Shown: positions 1-12,236, counted from the first letter of the stretch. The stretch: 64,000 nt of DNA from Clytia hemisphaerica (GCA_902728285.1 CACVBU010000038.1:1-64000), one strand, 5' to 3'. Notes: generated from the letters alone by a model not told the origin. Numbers and translations are program-made.

Positions 1-1
1 T

Positions 2-541
2 TATAGACAACCCTCTGGTAATTTAAAAAAATTTAAACAACACTTAAAAAATCACTTAAACAATAATAGCTTAAACAATAAAAGTATTTACTTAGCGGGT
101 GACTTTAATCTAAACCTTCTTCATTGCGAATCTAATAAACATGTTAAAAATTTTGTAAATACTCTTCTTCAACATAATTTGGTACCAACAATTAACAAAC
201 CAACACGAGTTACGCGAAAAACTACAACGCTAATTGACAACATTATTACCAATGACTTTTTCGGTAATCTTACAGGAATTATTAAATCAGACGTTTCTGA
301 TCATTTTCCAAATTTTCTGATTTGTGAAAAAGATCTCGAACTTCAAAAACCTGAGACAACTATTTTTAAACGCTTTACTGACAACAAATCGACAAAGGAA
401 TTTTGTGACAATCTACGAGCTCTAAACTGGGAACTTGTTACAGAGACTGACCATGCCGAACATTCCTTTCACGCTTTCAATGAAATGTTTACAAGATGTT
501 ATAAAAGAACATTTCCAAAGAAAGAGATCACAATTCACCTA
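2..541 (+). pseudogene. LINE A endonuclease domain, partial
   Basis: Reading from base 2 the frame is open to 547. It gives a YRQPSGNL start, then the LAGDFNLNLL block (the catalytic GDFN motif), PTRVTRKTTTLIDNI, and the C-terminal SDVSDHFPNF block whose Asp-His pair is the general-base motif of AP endonuclease-like nucleases. The N-terminal catalytic half lies outside the window. The last codons before the stop come from the inserted element at 540. If that element is skipped, the frame runs on directly into the linker at 951, so the stop is due to the insertion. Confidence 0.88.
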
Positions 542-940
542 GTCTAGCATGCTAGACGACTTAACTCAGTAAAAAATAGGAAGTAGAAAACTTGACAGGA
601 GCATCAATATAGTCGTCTAGAATATTTTGTGCACAACAAACTTTTCATAAAAATTCTCTTTTTTCATGTTTTTGGATAACATTTTCAGGGGGTCTTGTTG
701 GTTTGTTTTGGTTTGGTTTTTTTTCTTTCACTTAGAAATTCTCATTGGCTGAAAATTTTATTTGTTTATATATTTTGTTGTATATGATTGTTTTCTCACC
801 CCGCAGAAATCTGCGGGCCCTGCTGGAACTCCCGTAAGCTACGGAAACCACCTTAGCCCAGTCGTTTATTTTAACCATATCCCGACATAAAAATTTCCCG
901 CTTTCAACAAAAACGTTATAAACGACTGGATTCCCAGTCT
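540..940. mobile_element. 401-bp non-autonomous element with palindromic tips and 10-bp TSD
   Basis: It is flanked by direct repeats acaattcacc at 530-539 and 941-950, and removing one repeat plus the insert restores the LINE reading frame exactly. The left tip holds the palindrome GTCTAGCATGCTAGAC, and its CTAGACGAC pairs with GTCGTCTAG at about 612-620. The right tip is the near-palindrome ACTGGATTCCCAGT, and CAGTCGTTTAT at about 860 pairs with ATAAACGACTG at about 919. The ends match each other only loosely as inverted repeats. The interior has a hairpin CCCGCAGAAATCTGCGGG at about 800. No coding capacity. A 10-bp duplication is in the range of Mutator-like elements, but I do not assign a superfamily. 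Confidence 0.75.
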
Positions 941-950
941 ACAATTCACC

Positions 951-1357
951 CAAAATCGATCAAATTTCCTTGGATGACACCTGGATTGCTAAAATCTTCC
1001 AAGCGTAAACAAAAGCTATACGACAAGTATTTACGATATAAGACCTTTAAAAATGAAAAGAAATATTTAGCTTACAAAAAGGTTTTTGAAAAGATTAGAA
1101 AAAGAGTCAAAAAGAGCTATTACTCAAATCGCATTAACAAATCTCAAGGAAATTCAAAACAAACCTGGAACATCTTAAAAGGTATCATTGGAAAAGCCAA
1201 TGTGCCTAACAAATTTCCAAAGCAATTAAATTACAAAGATAATATCTACAAAACAAAACGAGATATGGCTGAAATCTTTAATGAATTTTTCTCTTCGATT
1301 GGAAAAAACTTGCATCAAAAATACCGGCATCTAATCGTGATGTCTTGTCTTATCTAG
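951..1357 (+). pseudogene. LINE A linker between endonuclease and reverse transcriptase
   Basis: The frame continues from the endonuclease after the inserted element. It opens with KFPWMTPGLLKSSKRKQ and is followed by a strongly basic stretch (KRVKKSYYSNRINKSQGNSK) and KQTWNILKGIIGK. This matches the usual order in Jockey/CR1-like ORF2 proteins, where the block around W..P.L......K..L sits between endonuclease and fingers. It ends near EIFNEFFSSIGKNL. After that a frameshift occurs, and the downstream reverse transcriptase blocks lie in other frames. Confidence 0.82.
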
Positions 1358-1379
1358 ATAGCTATGAAACCTCGATGGA

Positions 1380-2182
1380 TCTAATCCACTAACTTTTGAT
1401 GAACTCGACAAAGCTTTTATTCGCTTCAATCCAACAAAAGTCCAGGCATCGATGAAATTGATGTTAACGTTGTGATAAAAACTTATAATATCATAAACCC
1501 TATTCTTTACATATTTTGACCTTTCTCTCAAACAAGGAATCTTTCCTATGATATGAAAATTGCGAAGTAACTCCAGTTTTCAAAAGTGGAGATAAAAACG
1601 ATCCAGGTAATTATAGACCAATTTCAGTTTACCATGTTTCTCAAAAATACTAGAAAAAATTATGTATAACAGACTTTACAATTATCTCAAAGAACATGAT
1701 ATTCTTTACAACAAACAATTTGGTTTTCAACAAAAACACTCGACAGAACATGCACATTAGAACTAATTAATGAATTTCTGATTCTTTTGAAGCAGATGAA
1801 TTCACTATGGTGTCTTCATTGACCTTTCAAAAGCATTTGATCTGTTGACCATGACATACTAATCTCAAAACTTGAACAATACGGGATAACAGGTACCAAA
1901 CTTAGACTGGTTTAAGAACTATTTAACTGGACGTAAACAATGTGTAGCATATGACGATTTGACAACGACGACAAAAAAGATTGTCTGTGGGGTTCCTCAG
2001 GGATCAATCTTAGGACCATTACTATTTTTAATATACGTGAACGATCTACACAAAACATCTAAACTACTTGACTTTATACTGTTTGCTGACGACACTAACC
2101 TATTTTTCTCTAGTAAGAACATAAAAACACTTTTCGAAATTGTAAATAACGAACTAAATCTCATTAATGAATGGTTTATAGT
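1380..2182 (+). pseudogene. LINE A reverse transcriptase, frameshifted and truncated
   Basis: Reverse transcriptase blocks are readable across several frames. The fingers block appears near 1600 (PGNYRPISV). Motif A appears near 1815-1850 (FIDLSKAFD with one shift). Motif B (GVPQGSILGPLLFLIYVNDL) is at about 1989-2048. Motif C (LFADDTN) is at about 2081-2099 and keeps the catalytic Asp pair. The last stretch, from 1959, is open for over 200 bases. At least three single-base losses separate the pieces. The thumb and C-terminus are missing because a DNA element begins at about 2183. Confidence 0.85.
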
Positions 2183-2591
2183 CCCGGGGGGGAAGCTGGG
2201 CAAAAGGACCGACGGGTATGTGCGGGTGCTAAGGGTACCTTTTCCAATATGTTTAAAATGCACTGTAAGGGTCGGAAAAACTAGAGATGCACTGTAAGGG
2301 TAGAAATTTCAGAAAATTCTTGAGAAATCTAGATATTTTGACCAAAAATGCTAGAATTTTGACCATTTTTGTACAAAAGGGTCGAAATTGGGGGAAATGC
2401 ACTCTAAGGGTACGATTTTCANATTGCTAGTCTAACCGAATTTAATTCATTTAGCAGATGACTTAAGCAAAAATATAAGAATAGAATAGAATATAAGAGT
2501 TACACTACACTATAAGAGTTAAAAACGTTCGGTGAAATGCACTGTGTGAGAGCATAGAGGTATAAAGAAAGACAGGAGATGAATTTTTCGG
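2183..2591. mobile_element. Left end of a G-run-tipped DNA element, further interrupted
   Basis: The sequence changes sharply at CCCGGGGGGG inside LINE A. The next 50 bases (CGACGGGTATGTGCGGGTGC and so on) resemble the tip of the 2592 element, so this looks like a relative of it. The motif ATGCACTGTAAGGGT occurs at about 2259, 2287 and 2397, a short diverged repeat typical of subterminal regions. A segment at 2546-2578 has an inverted partner at about 5622-5653, beyond the 2592-5044 insertion, so this outer element was probably split by that insertion. Its right end was not found. One ambiguous base (n) lies at 2422. Confidence 0.5.
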
Positions 2592-5044
2592 CCCGGGGGG
2601 GGGGCACTGACCTTGACGACCGACGGGGACGTGCCGCTGGAGTTTCAAAAGTCGATCCTGTCAGAAATGAAATTTGATGAAAAATAGACCCTGTCAGAAG
2701 AAAAATTTGATGAAAAACCTACCCTGTCAGATTCTACTGTGAAAAACCTTACCCTGTCAGATTCTACCCTGAAAAACCTACCCTGTCAGATTCTATGTTA
2801 AAAACCTACTCTTTATACACGTTTCTTGCGTTTTTCGTAAAGCATAACGTGATATCAACATTTCCAGGCTAAAAAACTACAGCATTGCATAAACATTAAA
2901 CCTCAATACCTGGAAAACCAACCAAAAGAATCGACGACGAGAGTTATGCTTGAATTGATTTTTTCAGGTGAAAATCTGAATCGAAGTTGATTGGATACTA
3001 CTCGAATTGAGACATTTTAAAAATAAATCCTCTCTAAATCGAAATCTATTGGAATTAATAGGGTATTTTCTTATTCCTAATGAACTAAGGAAATGTGGAA
3101 AGTAGTCCATTTGAATATTTATTGTTCTAAGTTAGTTAGATATTTTAACGAAAATGTTTGACCTACCTTTTGGGGTTAGTTGACCTACAATTTGGGAGCC
3201 TTCATAACCCGACATAAAAAGTCTGTCAAATTATATAAAACGTTTTTGTTGTACTTTCATAACATGAAAGTACTACCTGAGAGATGATTAATGTTGGCAT
3301 TTTAAGCTTTTACGACGTGTCCCAGACCAGCTGGGACCCCAGCCCAATCAGAAAATTTGCCTAAGTTTTGAACAATAAAATTTCTATCCCCATTGGGAAT
3401 TTAGTAGAAATTTTTTGACCTGATGTGGGAAAAGTTCCACCGGGGCTGTGAGGCAGTTTCGTCCTTTCTTTTACTTTTCATCATTTGTAGCACGATAAAA
3501 TTAATATCTTTAATAATTTTTTGTCAGAGTATATTTCTAAAGTATAAATTTCACTTAGAGAACAAAACTTTCCGATGAATACTGAAATTTTGCTCTCAGC
3601 AACCGAATTTTTTCACCTACATTCTGGGGGTTAAAAAGCGAAAAAATCCAATTTTCAGAATACAAAAAGCTCTTTAGAATATTGTTTTGGCATAAAATAT
3701 TTATAAAATTTCCTGTTATAATTAATTAATTCAATCGAAAAAATATCAACATTTTACTATGGAGGAGGAGGAGGTGAACCTTCCCTTGGCACAGAGAATA
3801 GGCCCTAACTTAACGTAGGGTTGACAGCGCTAAAAGATTGTAGATTATTTTCCAGCACTGTTATGAAATTTGGTCAGCATGAAAGGAAGTTCTTTATTTT
3901 CACTAAAAAGTGGTATTCTATTTGCCAGACTTAATTTTTCTTTACTGTTTCCCCACCTTTTTACCATAAAATATTTAGCCCAAAACCCTTGGGGGATAGG
4001 CATTTTTAAAGGTTGGGGGATGTCAAGAACGGGGGTCGTTTAAGAAGGGGGGGGGTCAGACCTCTTTCCGCACTATGAAGCCATTCCAAACCTACATTCT
4101 GGGGGTTATAGCGAAAATGGGAGTCAACTTCAAAGACAAAAAAAATTAGCCTATCTATCAAAAGTAATGAAACTAACCCCTGGGAAAGGATTTTGGGAGT
4201 TCAAATTTTTTTTAAAACATTCAATATTTTTTTTAATGCAAATCTACATCTCTCAGGTCTGATTCAAATTTCACCTACATTCTCGGGGTCAGGTGCTGTA
4301 ATGTTTTGATTATTTTTTTAATCGGCCAACTTGTTTCATTGTTTTCAACTAGTCGGAACTAACTATCATCTGTTTTCAAGTGGCAAGTGGAATGTTATAG
4401 CAGGAATCGGAATCTTACGTGATCCTACGGTAAGGGTCTCAAAATCAGAACTGATGAAGTCTAGGTTTGAAAGAACTATTTTGCAAGTATAAGCTTTAAA
4501 ACGACGCTTTTACAAAGAGGACGAGAGCAAATGCTTGCTTTGTTTGATTACCTATGTTGTGTGGGAGATGCGCAAGACTCAGAAGGTTTCGATTTCGAAC
4601 TCGAAAAGAATACAAGTTTCAAAAAAAATTTCCGGAAACAATGTTGTTAGTACCACTATTCAGCTGAACATTTATTCTAAATAGTTCAATAGAGATATCG
4701 TTGAAATTAGCCTCGATCCCTGTAAGAGGGCGCAATGGCGGGAGTGTGGTGCGAGACAACAGCAGCAAAGCGCCTGTGTTGGCCGTGCGATAAGTATTTG
4801 CAAAAAGCTGTTTGCCCCTCGCAGGGGTCTGCTCACCGCCACGTCAAAACGATTTGCGAAAGAACTCTACATGCAAAAACGGCAAAAACAGACCCTGTCA
4901 GACACACATCATGAAATTGCGCCCCTGTCAGATCAGGATTTTGCAATTTTAGATACCCTGTCAGTAATTCTGCAACACTGAAAAAGGTACCCTGACCAGC
5001 GGCACGTCCCCGTACCTATTTTTCCTAAGTGCCCCCCCCCCGGG
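2592..5044. mobile_element. hAT-like non-autonomous transposon, 2.45 kb, 8-bp TSD
   Basis: The ends are inverted copies: CCCGGGGGGGGGGCACT at the left, and a C-run followed by CGGG at the right. A shared inner block ACGGGGACGTGCCGCTGG is also inverted. The flanks TTTTTCGG at 2584-2591 and 5045-5052 form an 8-bp target duplication, as made by hAT transposases. Both ends are followed by short spaced repeats of CCCTGTCAG (left 2650-2790, right 4890-4970). No reading frame of note is present, so it is non-autonomous. Inside, CCTACATTCTGGGGGTTA recurs at about 3617 and 4092 and a variant at about 4273. The superfamily call rests on the TSD length alone. Confidence 0.72.
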
Positions 5045-5052
5045 TTTTTCGG

Positions 5053-6885
5053 TAATCGGTCGTTAAAGCTCGCCCGATGAAATACGACTTTTTAGTAGAA
5101 CTCAAGTTTGCTCTGAACATTCTTACTATCAGCATCGAAGATTTCTAGCCTTCTAATATACGAGAATAAAATAAAACTTAGTTCCACGAAATAAGTTTGA
5201 GTTCAATTTTGTCATCCATTAAATTTTGTTTTGAAAAGATATTTTCTCCAGCCAGAAAGTAAAGAGTTCTTTAAAAGCACACACAATTTCAGACCCAATT
5301 TGTAGACAAAAAGTCGCTGGAGAATTTTGGAGGAAAGTATTAAGCAATAGAGTTAACATTGAAGAAAATGTTGATCAAAAAATCTTGTCATTTGATGAAG
5401 GATTGCAAAGTTTACAGGCCCTTTTTTAATCCAAATATTTTCTTACACTGATGTCAGAAACAATGAATCTCGTCTCATCTTATTTCCAACACTTAAGTTA
5501 GCCAATAAGATTTAACCTATCAACAAAAGAGCTCATTAAAAATGCACGATATATGAGATTATGAGCATGCATACCTCGTAATTTTTTTAATCGTAGGGCG
5601 AGCATGGTTACAATAGAATACTTCTCCTGTTTCTTTATACCTCATAGTGAGAGGGAAGTGAACTGTCCGAATCAGCCGGAATGGGCCCTATCCCTGGATA
5701 GATACATACCCTAGGGAAATTACCGCGCTTACCAGACACTACTAACCCTGCGCTTGCGACACGACAGAATTATTGGTGTATAGACGACGATACTCGAACT
5801 GCACGGAGACATACATCTTCGCAGGTGTTGAACCTATGAGTATCGTCACCACATCAGTTGCAATGTCTTGCATACTCCCCATACTCTTTTACCAGAGTCA
5901 AGTTACCCAGTTCCCCTCATATGGATCGACCCGGGCTAAGGTACATTCACTTGCCAAGTGATGATAGTACCAAATAAGAATCTAGTAATGCATTTATTCC
6001 AAGAAATTTTCCAAAATCCCCGCCAAAAGATGCGTCTCAATGAGTACTATCAGAAATGTTTTGTTTGTCTTATTTTGATGACTGAACTATCTCGTGACAC
6101 CACTATGCGAACGACCCTTTTCTGCGGACGATAACTGTAAGTACAAAAAGAAATATCCGGTACTTTTTAACGTTTGGCAGAAAAAAACTATTTTTCAACG
6201 AAGTTGACATTTTGAGCTCAATCTAAAGGAAGGCATTATCTCAAAAAAATGCAAGCCATTATAATACTTTTATACATATCTTTTGGACACATCAGGCAAC
6301 TTCAAACAAAGATTACACCGGCAGCTTTTTCCATTTCTATAAAACTTTGAACTAAATAAATTAATATATAATAAAATAATTAATAATAAAATAAAATAAT
6401 TCGAGAAATAACTCAAAGCATTCTTTCTCAAACTTATACCTTTGCTTTTTTTATGAGAATACACTTTATAAGAATGTCCATGATGAAAATGGCCAAAATA
6501 TTTAGAATAATGCTAAAAATGTCACCATATATCATAATAATATATTATACGGACGATAGCCATCGTCTACCCTGCGCGTTGCTTTTGAAAGTGGTTTATT
6601 TACATGTGGTAGCAAGAGATGACCTTATTTACATCACCTTTGAAGAAAAAGGCTTATTTCTAAAAGTCTATGGAACTTTTGACCGATATTGTATTTTAAT
6701 TGAGTTTTTACCGAATATCTTTGTGACTAAGCTAATATATCTATGGACTAGAAAGTTTCTTGCTCAAAAGAATTTTTCCCACCAAAAAGTACGAACAGAA
6801 TAATAACAATTTGAGGCTGAAAATGCAAAAAAATAAGAACAGTTTGAGCCTCAACTCAAAGTTACTGACTCATATTTAAAAAAAA
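5053..6885. other. Unassigned AT-rich DNA with remnant repeat arm
   Basis: I see no convincing gene here. The segment at about 5622-5653 is the inverted partner of 2546-2578 and marks the far side of the element split by the 2592-5044 insertion. The stretch 5640-5960 is more GC-rich than its surroundings and looks like a different repeat, but I recognise neither a tRNA-like box pair nor a protein. The open frames at 5773-5961 and 6453-6803 have no recognisable domain, and their composition follows the local bases. Confidence 0.4.
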
Positions 6886-7225
6886 GAGTGTAGACAGTAT
6901 TAATCAATATACTTCAAAAATGCTATTCTGTGCTAAACTTAACATACATATATATGTACTCATATAATACAGCAAATAATTTTTTTTTAATTTTAAATTT
7001 GGCTCCCAATTTGTCCTTTAAAGTTTCCAATTTGAAATGGGGGTAATTCCCTTGTTACTTCTCATATAAAGCTTTCTTGTTGAGTGCGGCCACAACGAAA
7101 AATAACTTACTAAAATAACTTAATAATTTTTATATTTTTAATATCACCACCCGACAAAGAAAAGAAACAATAAGGAATTTGAGAAATCCTCTTGCTCACG
7201 AGCATGTCTTTTATTCGCAAATAAA

Positions 7226-8377
7226 TACACGTTTTTTTTTTAAGAAACTAGTTTTACCTAGAATGGAGGTCCATGCTATGATTTCTTATTCTATATACTG
7301 ATGGCGAAATATATAGCATGGTATGGACTTAGCCTGGATATCCAAGCTCAAAATTTAAGAAAAAACAAAATTTACCTCAACATACAAAGTTCTTAAATTA
7401 TAGAGCTTGGTCTCCCTAGAGAATAAAAGTGAACACCCATGTTTCCTAGCCAACCCAGGGCAGCAAAACAGAAATTAATAAAAAGCAGTCTTACAAGATC
7501 TAAAACTATTAAAAACATCCAAAGATTACACCAAAGTCCATAAAAAAGTTTGCATGCATTATCATGACCAACCATGTTTTCTTGGAAAATGAACTTGCCT
7601 CTGTTTTCTTCTTTTTCATGTTTTCGTGTAACAGAAAGCCCTATCTTCACTAGCAGCTGGAGGACTGTCCTATTTTTGCTTTAGAATTGCTCAACACCGT
7701 GTAGATTGGCCCTTACGTTTTTAGCGAAGTGAGCGCAAGCAAGCGGACTGCATTCTCTTAAAGAGAATGCAAATCGCTCTAGGGAGACCAGGCTGTAAAT
7801 CAGAACATAAAATATCTAAACTAGACTGTGAAATAATTTACAGCCTGGATATCCAGGCTAGGTATGGACTGAGAGTTTGAATTTCCCAGATCCTAATAAC
7901 GGTTGAAAACATAGCCAATCAAATTTTATTATTCTTTTACTGGCCACACTTTCTTAAAGAAAGCGCAAGTTCCGAAATTTGGTTTTTATTTTAGTAAGTG
8001 AGGACAGCGCTAAATTCGAATTTCCCACTGTAATTTTTTGAGGCCAAAATCGGACTCACAGCTCTGACCCGTCAAGTATTCATCAGATTTAAAAAAATAC
8101 GCAGGCGGGTTCCTGTCTAAGTTTTACCAAGCAGCCTCAATGTTTCTTAAGAAATCGGCCTTTTGAGCCTTGAATGTTTCTTACATGTTTCTAAACTTTT
8201 TTGACATAATCAGCCTCATGGAAGGTTGGATTGGAAAGTTTCTTAAGAAAAAAGAATTTAAAAATGTTATTTTCTCATTCTCAGCCTCGTCATGTTTCTT
8301 AGATGTTTCTTAGTTTTTAGGCATTCTGAGCCTCGTGTTTCTTAAAAGTGTGTTTCTTAAAAAAAACAAACGTGTAG
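7226..8377. mobile_element. 1.15-kb element with TACACG(T)n AAGAAAC termini, copy 1
   Basis: The left end reads TACACG, a T-run, then AAGAAACTAG. The right end is the inverted form, GTTTCTTAA, an A-run, then CGTGTAG. The right half is full of short GTTTCTTA and GCCTC repeats. A smaller inverted-repeat unit is nested inside: GAGCTTGGTCTCCCTAG near 7403 pairs with GCTCTAGGGAGACCAGGCT near 7775. A 21-bp palindrome GCATTCTCTTAAAGAGAATGC lies near 7749-7770. A short relative lies inverted at 19130-19520. No coding capacity is seen, and no clear TSD could be fixed. Confidence 0.6.
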
Positions 8378-9223
8378 TCCTTCAAATAAATCGTCCTTTA
8401 TAAATCGATTTGTTTACATTACATGCGAATTTGTGCACACAAAAGAAAAACATTAAACTATTTGGTAAAAGTGGCGTCGGTAAGATCAAAGAAGTGAAAT
8501 AAACAAAAGAAGAATTTGTACACAATTCCTAGAAAAAAGAAGAGATGAAAATTTGTTTTCAAGTGGGTTTGACCGTCGGTTGCGATCACACTAGAAAATT
8601 CGTAATTCTACCTTATCTTGAACAATAGGATTGAAATTAAAAGGATATTAAGATAAGGAAACACGAAGAAAAAAATCCTTTTTGATATGCATAATTTATG
8701 AATTGCACGCCAATACATAAAAAGGAAAGATTCATTTTTTGAGATTTGATCATAGTCATAAATCTTAAACTTTGACGATAATTTTTCTTTATTTCCCTCA
8801 TTAATATTACTTCCCTCATTTCCATTGTTTCAGTGCCCCAGGTTATCCAACGGCTACTCATATTTAACTGTACGTCATAAAATGTATTTTCTGAATTTTC
8901 AATCACCGAAAGTAAATCGTATATTGGAAGAGAGGAGTTTTTTGTCTCATCTCTCTGACAAGATTACAAGATTTCTTAGATATATCATCAAAATAGAGAA
9001 CTTATACCGAAAGTTTTGCCGAAATATTTCAACTAGGTATCTCTTAAAGAGCCTCGGAATGCCTAGGGGATAACAAAAAGAAATTTACATGCAATATTCA
9101 GTAGCGTAAGATAACTTCTTGATAGCAAAAGGTTTGAAAAATGTTAACAAAACAAAACATAGCTGTATGTGTGTATATGTTTTGAAGCATGTCCTTTTTG
9201 AAGTCCGTGTTTACATGACGAGT

Positions 9224-9540
9224 TTATCTGTTATTTATTAGCCGATTTGCTGGATTCGCCTTGTTGGTTTTCAGCCATAATCTTTGCAAACTCGAGATAA
9301 AAATTTCGCTCTTTTTCTTTGTCAAGTGCGTCAGCGGCAATCTGTTTCTCAAAGAGGGTCGTTTGGAAGGTTGGAACTGTTTCTCACTTTCTTTGAACAT
9401 TTGCATTTGCTGCTTTTGAATTTCGATCAACTCTTCGTGAAATGATATTTCTTTCCTTTCTCATTTGTTGCTTTCGCACGCTTTTTTTCTGCCGGACTTC
9501 TTCTTTCAGTTCCTCATAATACTCAAAAGAGGATGAGTGG
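9224..9540 (-). pseudogene. Myb/SANT-like protein C-terminal part, tandem copy 1
   Basis: This is the 3' fragment of the Myb/SANT-like gene found in longer form at 14557-15514. It encodes the charged coiled-coil-like tail (SFEYYEELKEEV, then ELIEIQKQQMQMFKESEKQF). Here single-base changes break the frame twice, around 9370 and 9450. The N-terminal DNA-binding domain is missing because the duplicated unit begins inside the gene. Confidence 0.8.
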
Positions 9541-9888
9541 AAGGAGAGAGGAAGAGTGTAGACAGTATTAATCAATATACTTCAAAAATGCTATTCTGTG
9601 CTAAACTTAACATACATATGTACTCATATAATACAGCAAATAATTTTTTTTTAATTTTAAATTTGACTCACAATTTGTCCTTTAAAGTTTCCAATTTGAA
9701 ATGGGGGTAATTCCCTTGTTACTTCTCATATAAAGCTTTCTTGTTGAGTGCGGCCACAACGAAAAATAACTTACTAAAATAACTTAATAATTTTATATTT
9801 TTAATATCACCACCCGACAAAGAAAAGAAACAATATGGAATTTGAGAAATCCTCTTGCTCACGAGCATGTCTTTTATTCGCAAATAAA

Positions 9889-11037
9889 TACACGTTTTTT
9901 TTTTAAGAAACTAGTTTTACCTAGCCTGGAGGTCCATGCTATGATTTCTTATTCTATATACTGATGGCGAAATATATAGCATGGTATGGACTTAGCCTGG
10001 ATATCCAAGCTCAAAATTTAAGAAAAAACAAAATTTACCTCAACATACAAAGTTCTTAAATTATAGAGCTTGGTCTCCCTAGAGAATGAAAGTGAACACC
10101 CATGTTTCCTAGCCAACCCAGGGCAGCAAAACAGAAATTAATAAAAAGCAGTCTTACAAGATCTAAAACTATTAAAAACATCCAAAGATTACACCAAAGT
10201 CCATAAAAAAGTTTGCATGCATTATCATGACCAACCATGTTTTCTTGGAAAATGAACTTGCCTCTGTTTTCTTCTTTTTCATGTTTTCGTGTAACAGAAA
10301 GCCCTATCTTCACTAGCAGCTGGAGGACTGTCCTATTTTTGCTTTAGAATTGCTCAACACCGTGTAGATTGGCCCTTACGTTTTTAGCGAAGTGAGCGCA
10401 AGCAAGCGGACTGCATTCTCTTAAAGAGAATGCAAATCGCTCTAGGGAGACCAGGCTGTAAATCAGAACATAAAATATCTAAACTAGACTGTGAAATAAT
10501 TTACAGCCTGGATATCCAGGCTAGGTATGGACTGAGAGTTTGAATTTCCCAGATCCTAATAACGGTTGAAAAATAGCCAATCAAATTTTATTATTCTTTT
10601 ACTGGCCACACTTTCTTAAAGAAAGCGCAAGTTCCGAAATTTGGTTTTTATTTTAGTAAGTGAGGACAGCGCTAAATTCGAATTTCCCACTGTAATTTTT
10701 TTGAGGCCACAATCGGACTCACAGCTCTGACCCGTCAAGTATTCATCAGATTTAAAAAAATACGCAGGCGGGTTCCTGTCTAAGTTTTACCAAGCAGCCT
10801 CAATGTTTCTTAAGAAATCGGCCTTTTGAGCCTTGAATGTTTCTTACATGTTTCTAAACTTTTTTGACATAATCAGCCTCATGGAAGGTTGGATTGGAAA
10901 GTTCTTAAGAAAAAGAATTTAAAAATGTTATTTTCTCATTCTCAGCCTCGTCATGTTTCTTAGATGTTTCTTAGTTTTTAGGCATTCTGAGCCTCGTGTT
11001 TCTTAAAAGTGTGTTTCTTAAAAAAACAAACGTGTAG
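9889..11037. mobile_element. TACACG(T)n element, copy 2
   Basis: Copy of the 7226-8377 element in the second tandem unit, with the same ends and internal order and only small indels. It was multiplied with the unit and did not transpose independently, since its position within the unit is unchanged. Confidence 0.6.
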
Positions 11038-11891
11038 TCCTTCAAATAAATCGTCCTTTATAAATCGATTTGTTTACATTACATGCGAATTTGTGCACAC
11101 AAAAGAAAAACATTAAACTATTGGTAAAAGTGGCGTCGGTAAGATCAAAGAAGTGAAATAAACAAAAGAAGAATTTGTACACAATTCCTAGAAAAAAGAA
11201 GAGATGAAAATTTGTTTTCAAGTGGGTTTGACCGTCGGTTGCGATCACACTAGAAAATTCGTAATTCTACCTTATCTTGAACAATAGGATTGAAATTAAA
11301 AGGATATTAAGATAAGGAAACACGAAGAAAAAAATCTTTTTTGATATGCATAATTTATGAATTTGCACGCCAATACATAAAAAGGAAAGATTCATTTTTT
11401 GAGATTTGATCATAGTCATAAATCTTAAACTTTGACGATAATTTTTCTTTATTTCCCTCATTAATATTACTTCCCTCATTTCCATTGTTTCAGTGCCCCC
11501 AGGTTATCCAACGGCTACTCATATTTAACTGTACGTCATAAAATGTATTTTCTGAATTTTCAATCACCGAAAGTAAATCGTATATTGGAAGAGAGGAGTT
11601 TTTTGTCTCATCTCTCTGACAAGATTACAAGATTTCTTAGATATATCATCAAAATAGAGAACTTATACCGAAAGTTTTGCCGAAATATTTCAACTAGGTA
11701 TCTCTTAAAGAGCCTCGGAATGCCTAGGGGATAACAAAAAGAAATTTACATGCAATATTCATTAGCGTAAGATAACTTCTTGATAGCAAAAGGTTTGAAA
11801 AAATGTTAACAAAACAAAAATAGCTGTATGTGTGTATATGTTTTGAAGCATGTCCTTTTTGAAGTCCGTGTTTACATGACGAGTTTATCTG

Positions 11892-12236
11892 TTATTTATT
11901 AGCCGATTTACTGGATTCGCCTTGTTGGTTTTCAGCCATAATCTTTGCAAACTCGAGATAAAAATTTCGCTCTTTTTCTTTGTCAAGTGCGTCAGCGGCA
12001 ATCTGTTTCTCAAAGAGGGTCGTTTGGAAGGTTTGGAACTGTTTCTCACTTTCTTTGAACATTTGCATTTGCTGCTTTTGAATTTCGATCAACTCTTCGT
12101 GAAATGATATTTTCTTTCCTTTCTCATTTGTTGCTTTCGCACGCTTTTTCTGCCGGACTTCTTCTTTCAGTTCCTCATAATACTCAAAAGAGGATGAGTG
12201 GAAGGAGAGAGGAAGAGTGTAGACAGTATTAATCAA
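11892..12236 (-). pseudogene. Chimeric ORF: Myb/SANT-like C-terminus in tandem copy 2
   Basis: A 114-codon open frame is created by the tandem junction. The first 14 or so residues (MINTVYTLPLSFHS) come from the start of the next unit. From SSFEYYEELKEE onward it is the C-terminal tail of the Myb/SANT-like protein, intact to the natural stop (ESSKSANK). The tail is charged and heptad-like (EEVRQKKRAKATNEKGKK, then EIQKQQMQMFKESEKQF), probably a coiled coil. It lacks a DNA-binding domain. Whether it is expressed is unknown, and I treat it as a by-product of the duplication. Confidence 0.7.

Larger units (their letters stand above)
1..2182 (+). mobile_element. LINE A: APE-type non-LTR retrotransposon, decayed and interrupted
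   Basis: Plus-strand non-LTR retrotransposon running in from before the window. In order it shows the C-terminal half of an AP-like endonuclease, a basic linker, and reverse transcriptase blocks ending in FADDTN. It is broken by a 401-bp DNA element at 540-940 and by several single-base frameshifts between 1357 and 1959. It stops at about 2182, just after the residues NEWF, where a G-run-tipped DNA element begins. The motifs GDFNLNLL, TLIDNI and SDVSDHF fit the Jockey/CR1 superclade. I cannot name the clade. It is inactive. Confidence 0.88.

Noticed and set aside
5773..5961. 62-codon open frame in a GC-richer patch
   Set aside because: No domain, no splice context, and no recognisable tRNA-like or SINE structure.
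6453..6803. 116-codon open frame
   Set aside because: Hydrophobic, AT-driven composition without motif or neighbours that support a gene.
7393..7650. 85-codon minus-strand frame repeated at 10056 and 12771
   Set aside because: It repeats only because the 2.66-kb unit is duplicated. It lies across the nested inverted-repeat element and shows no protein family.
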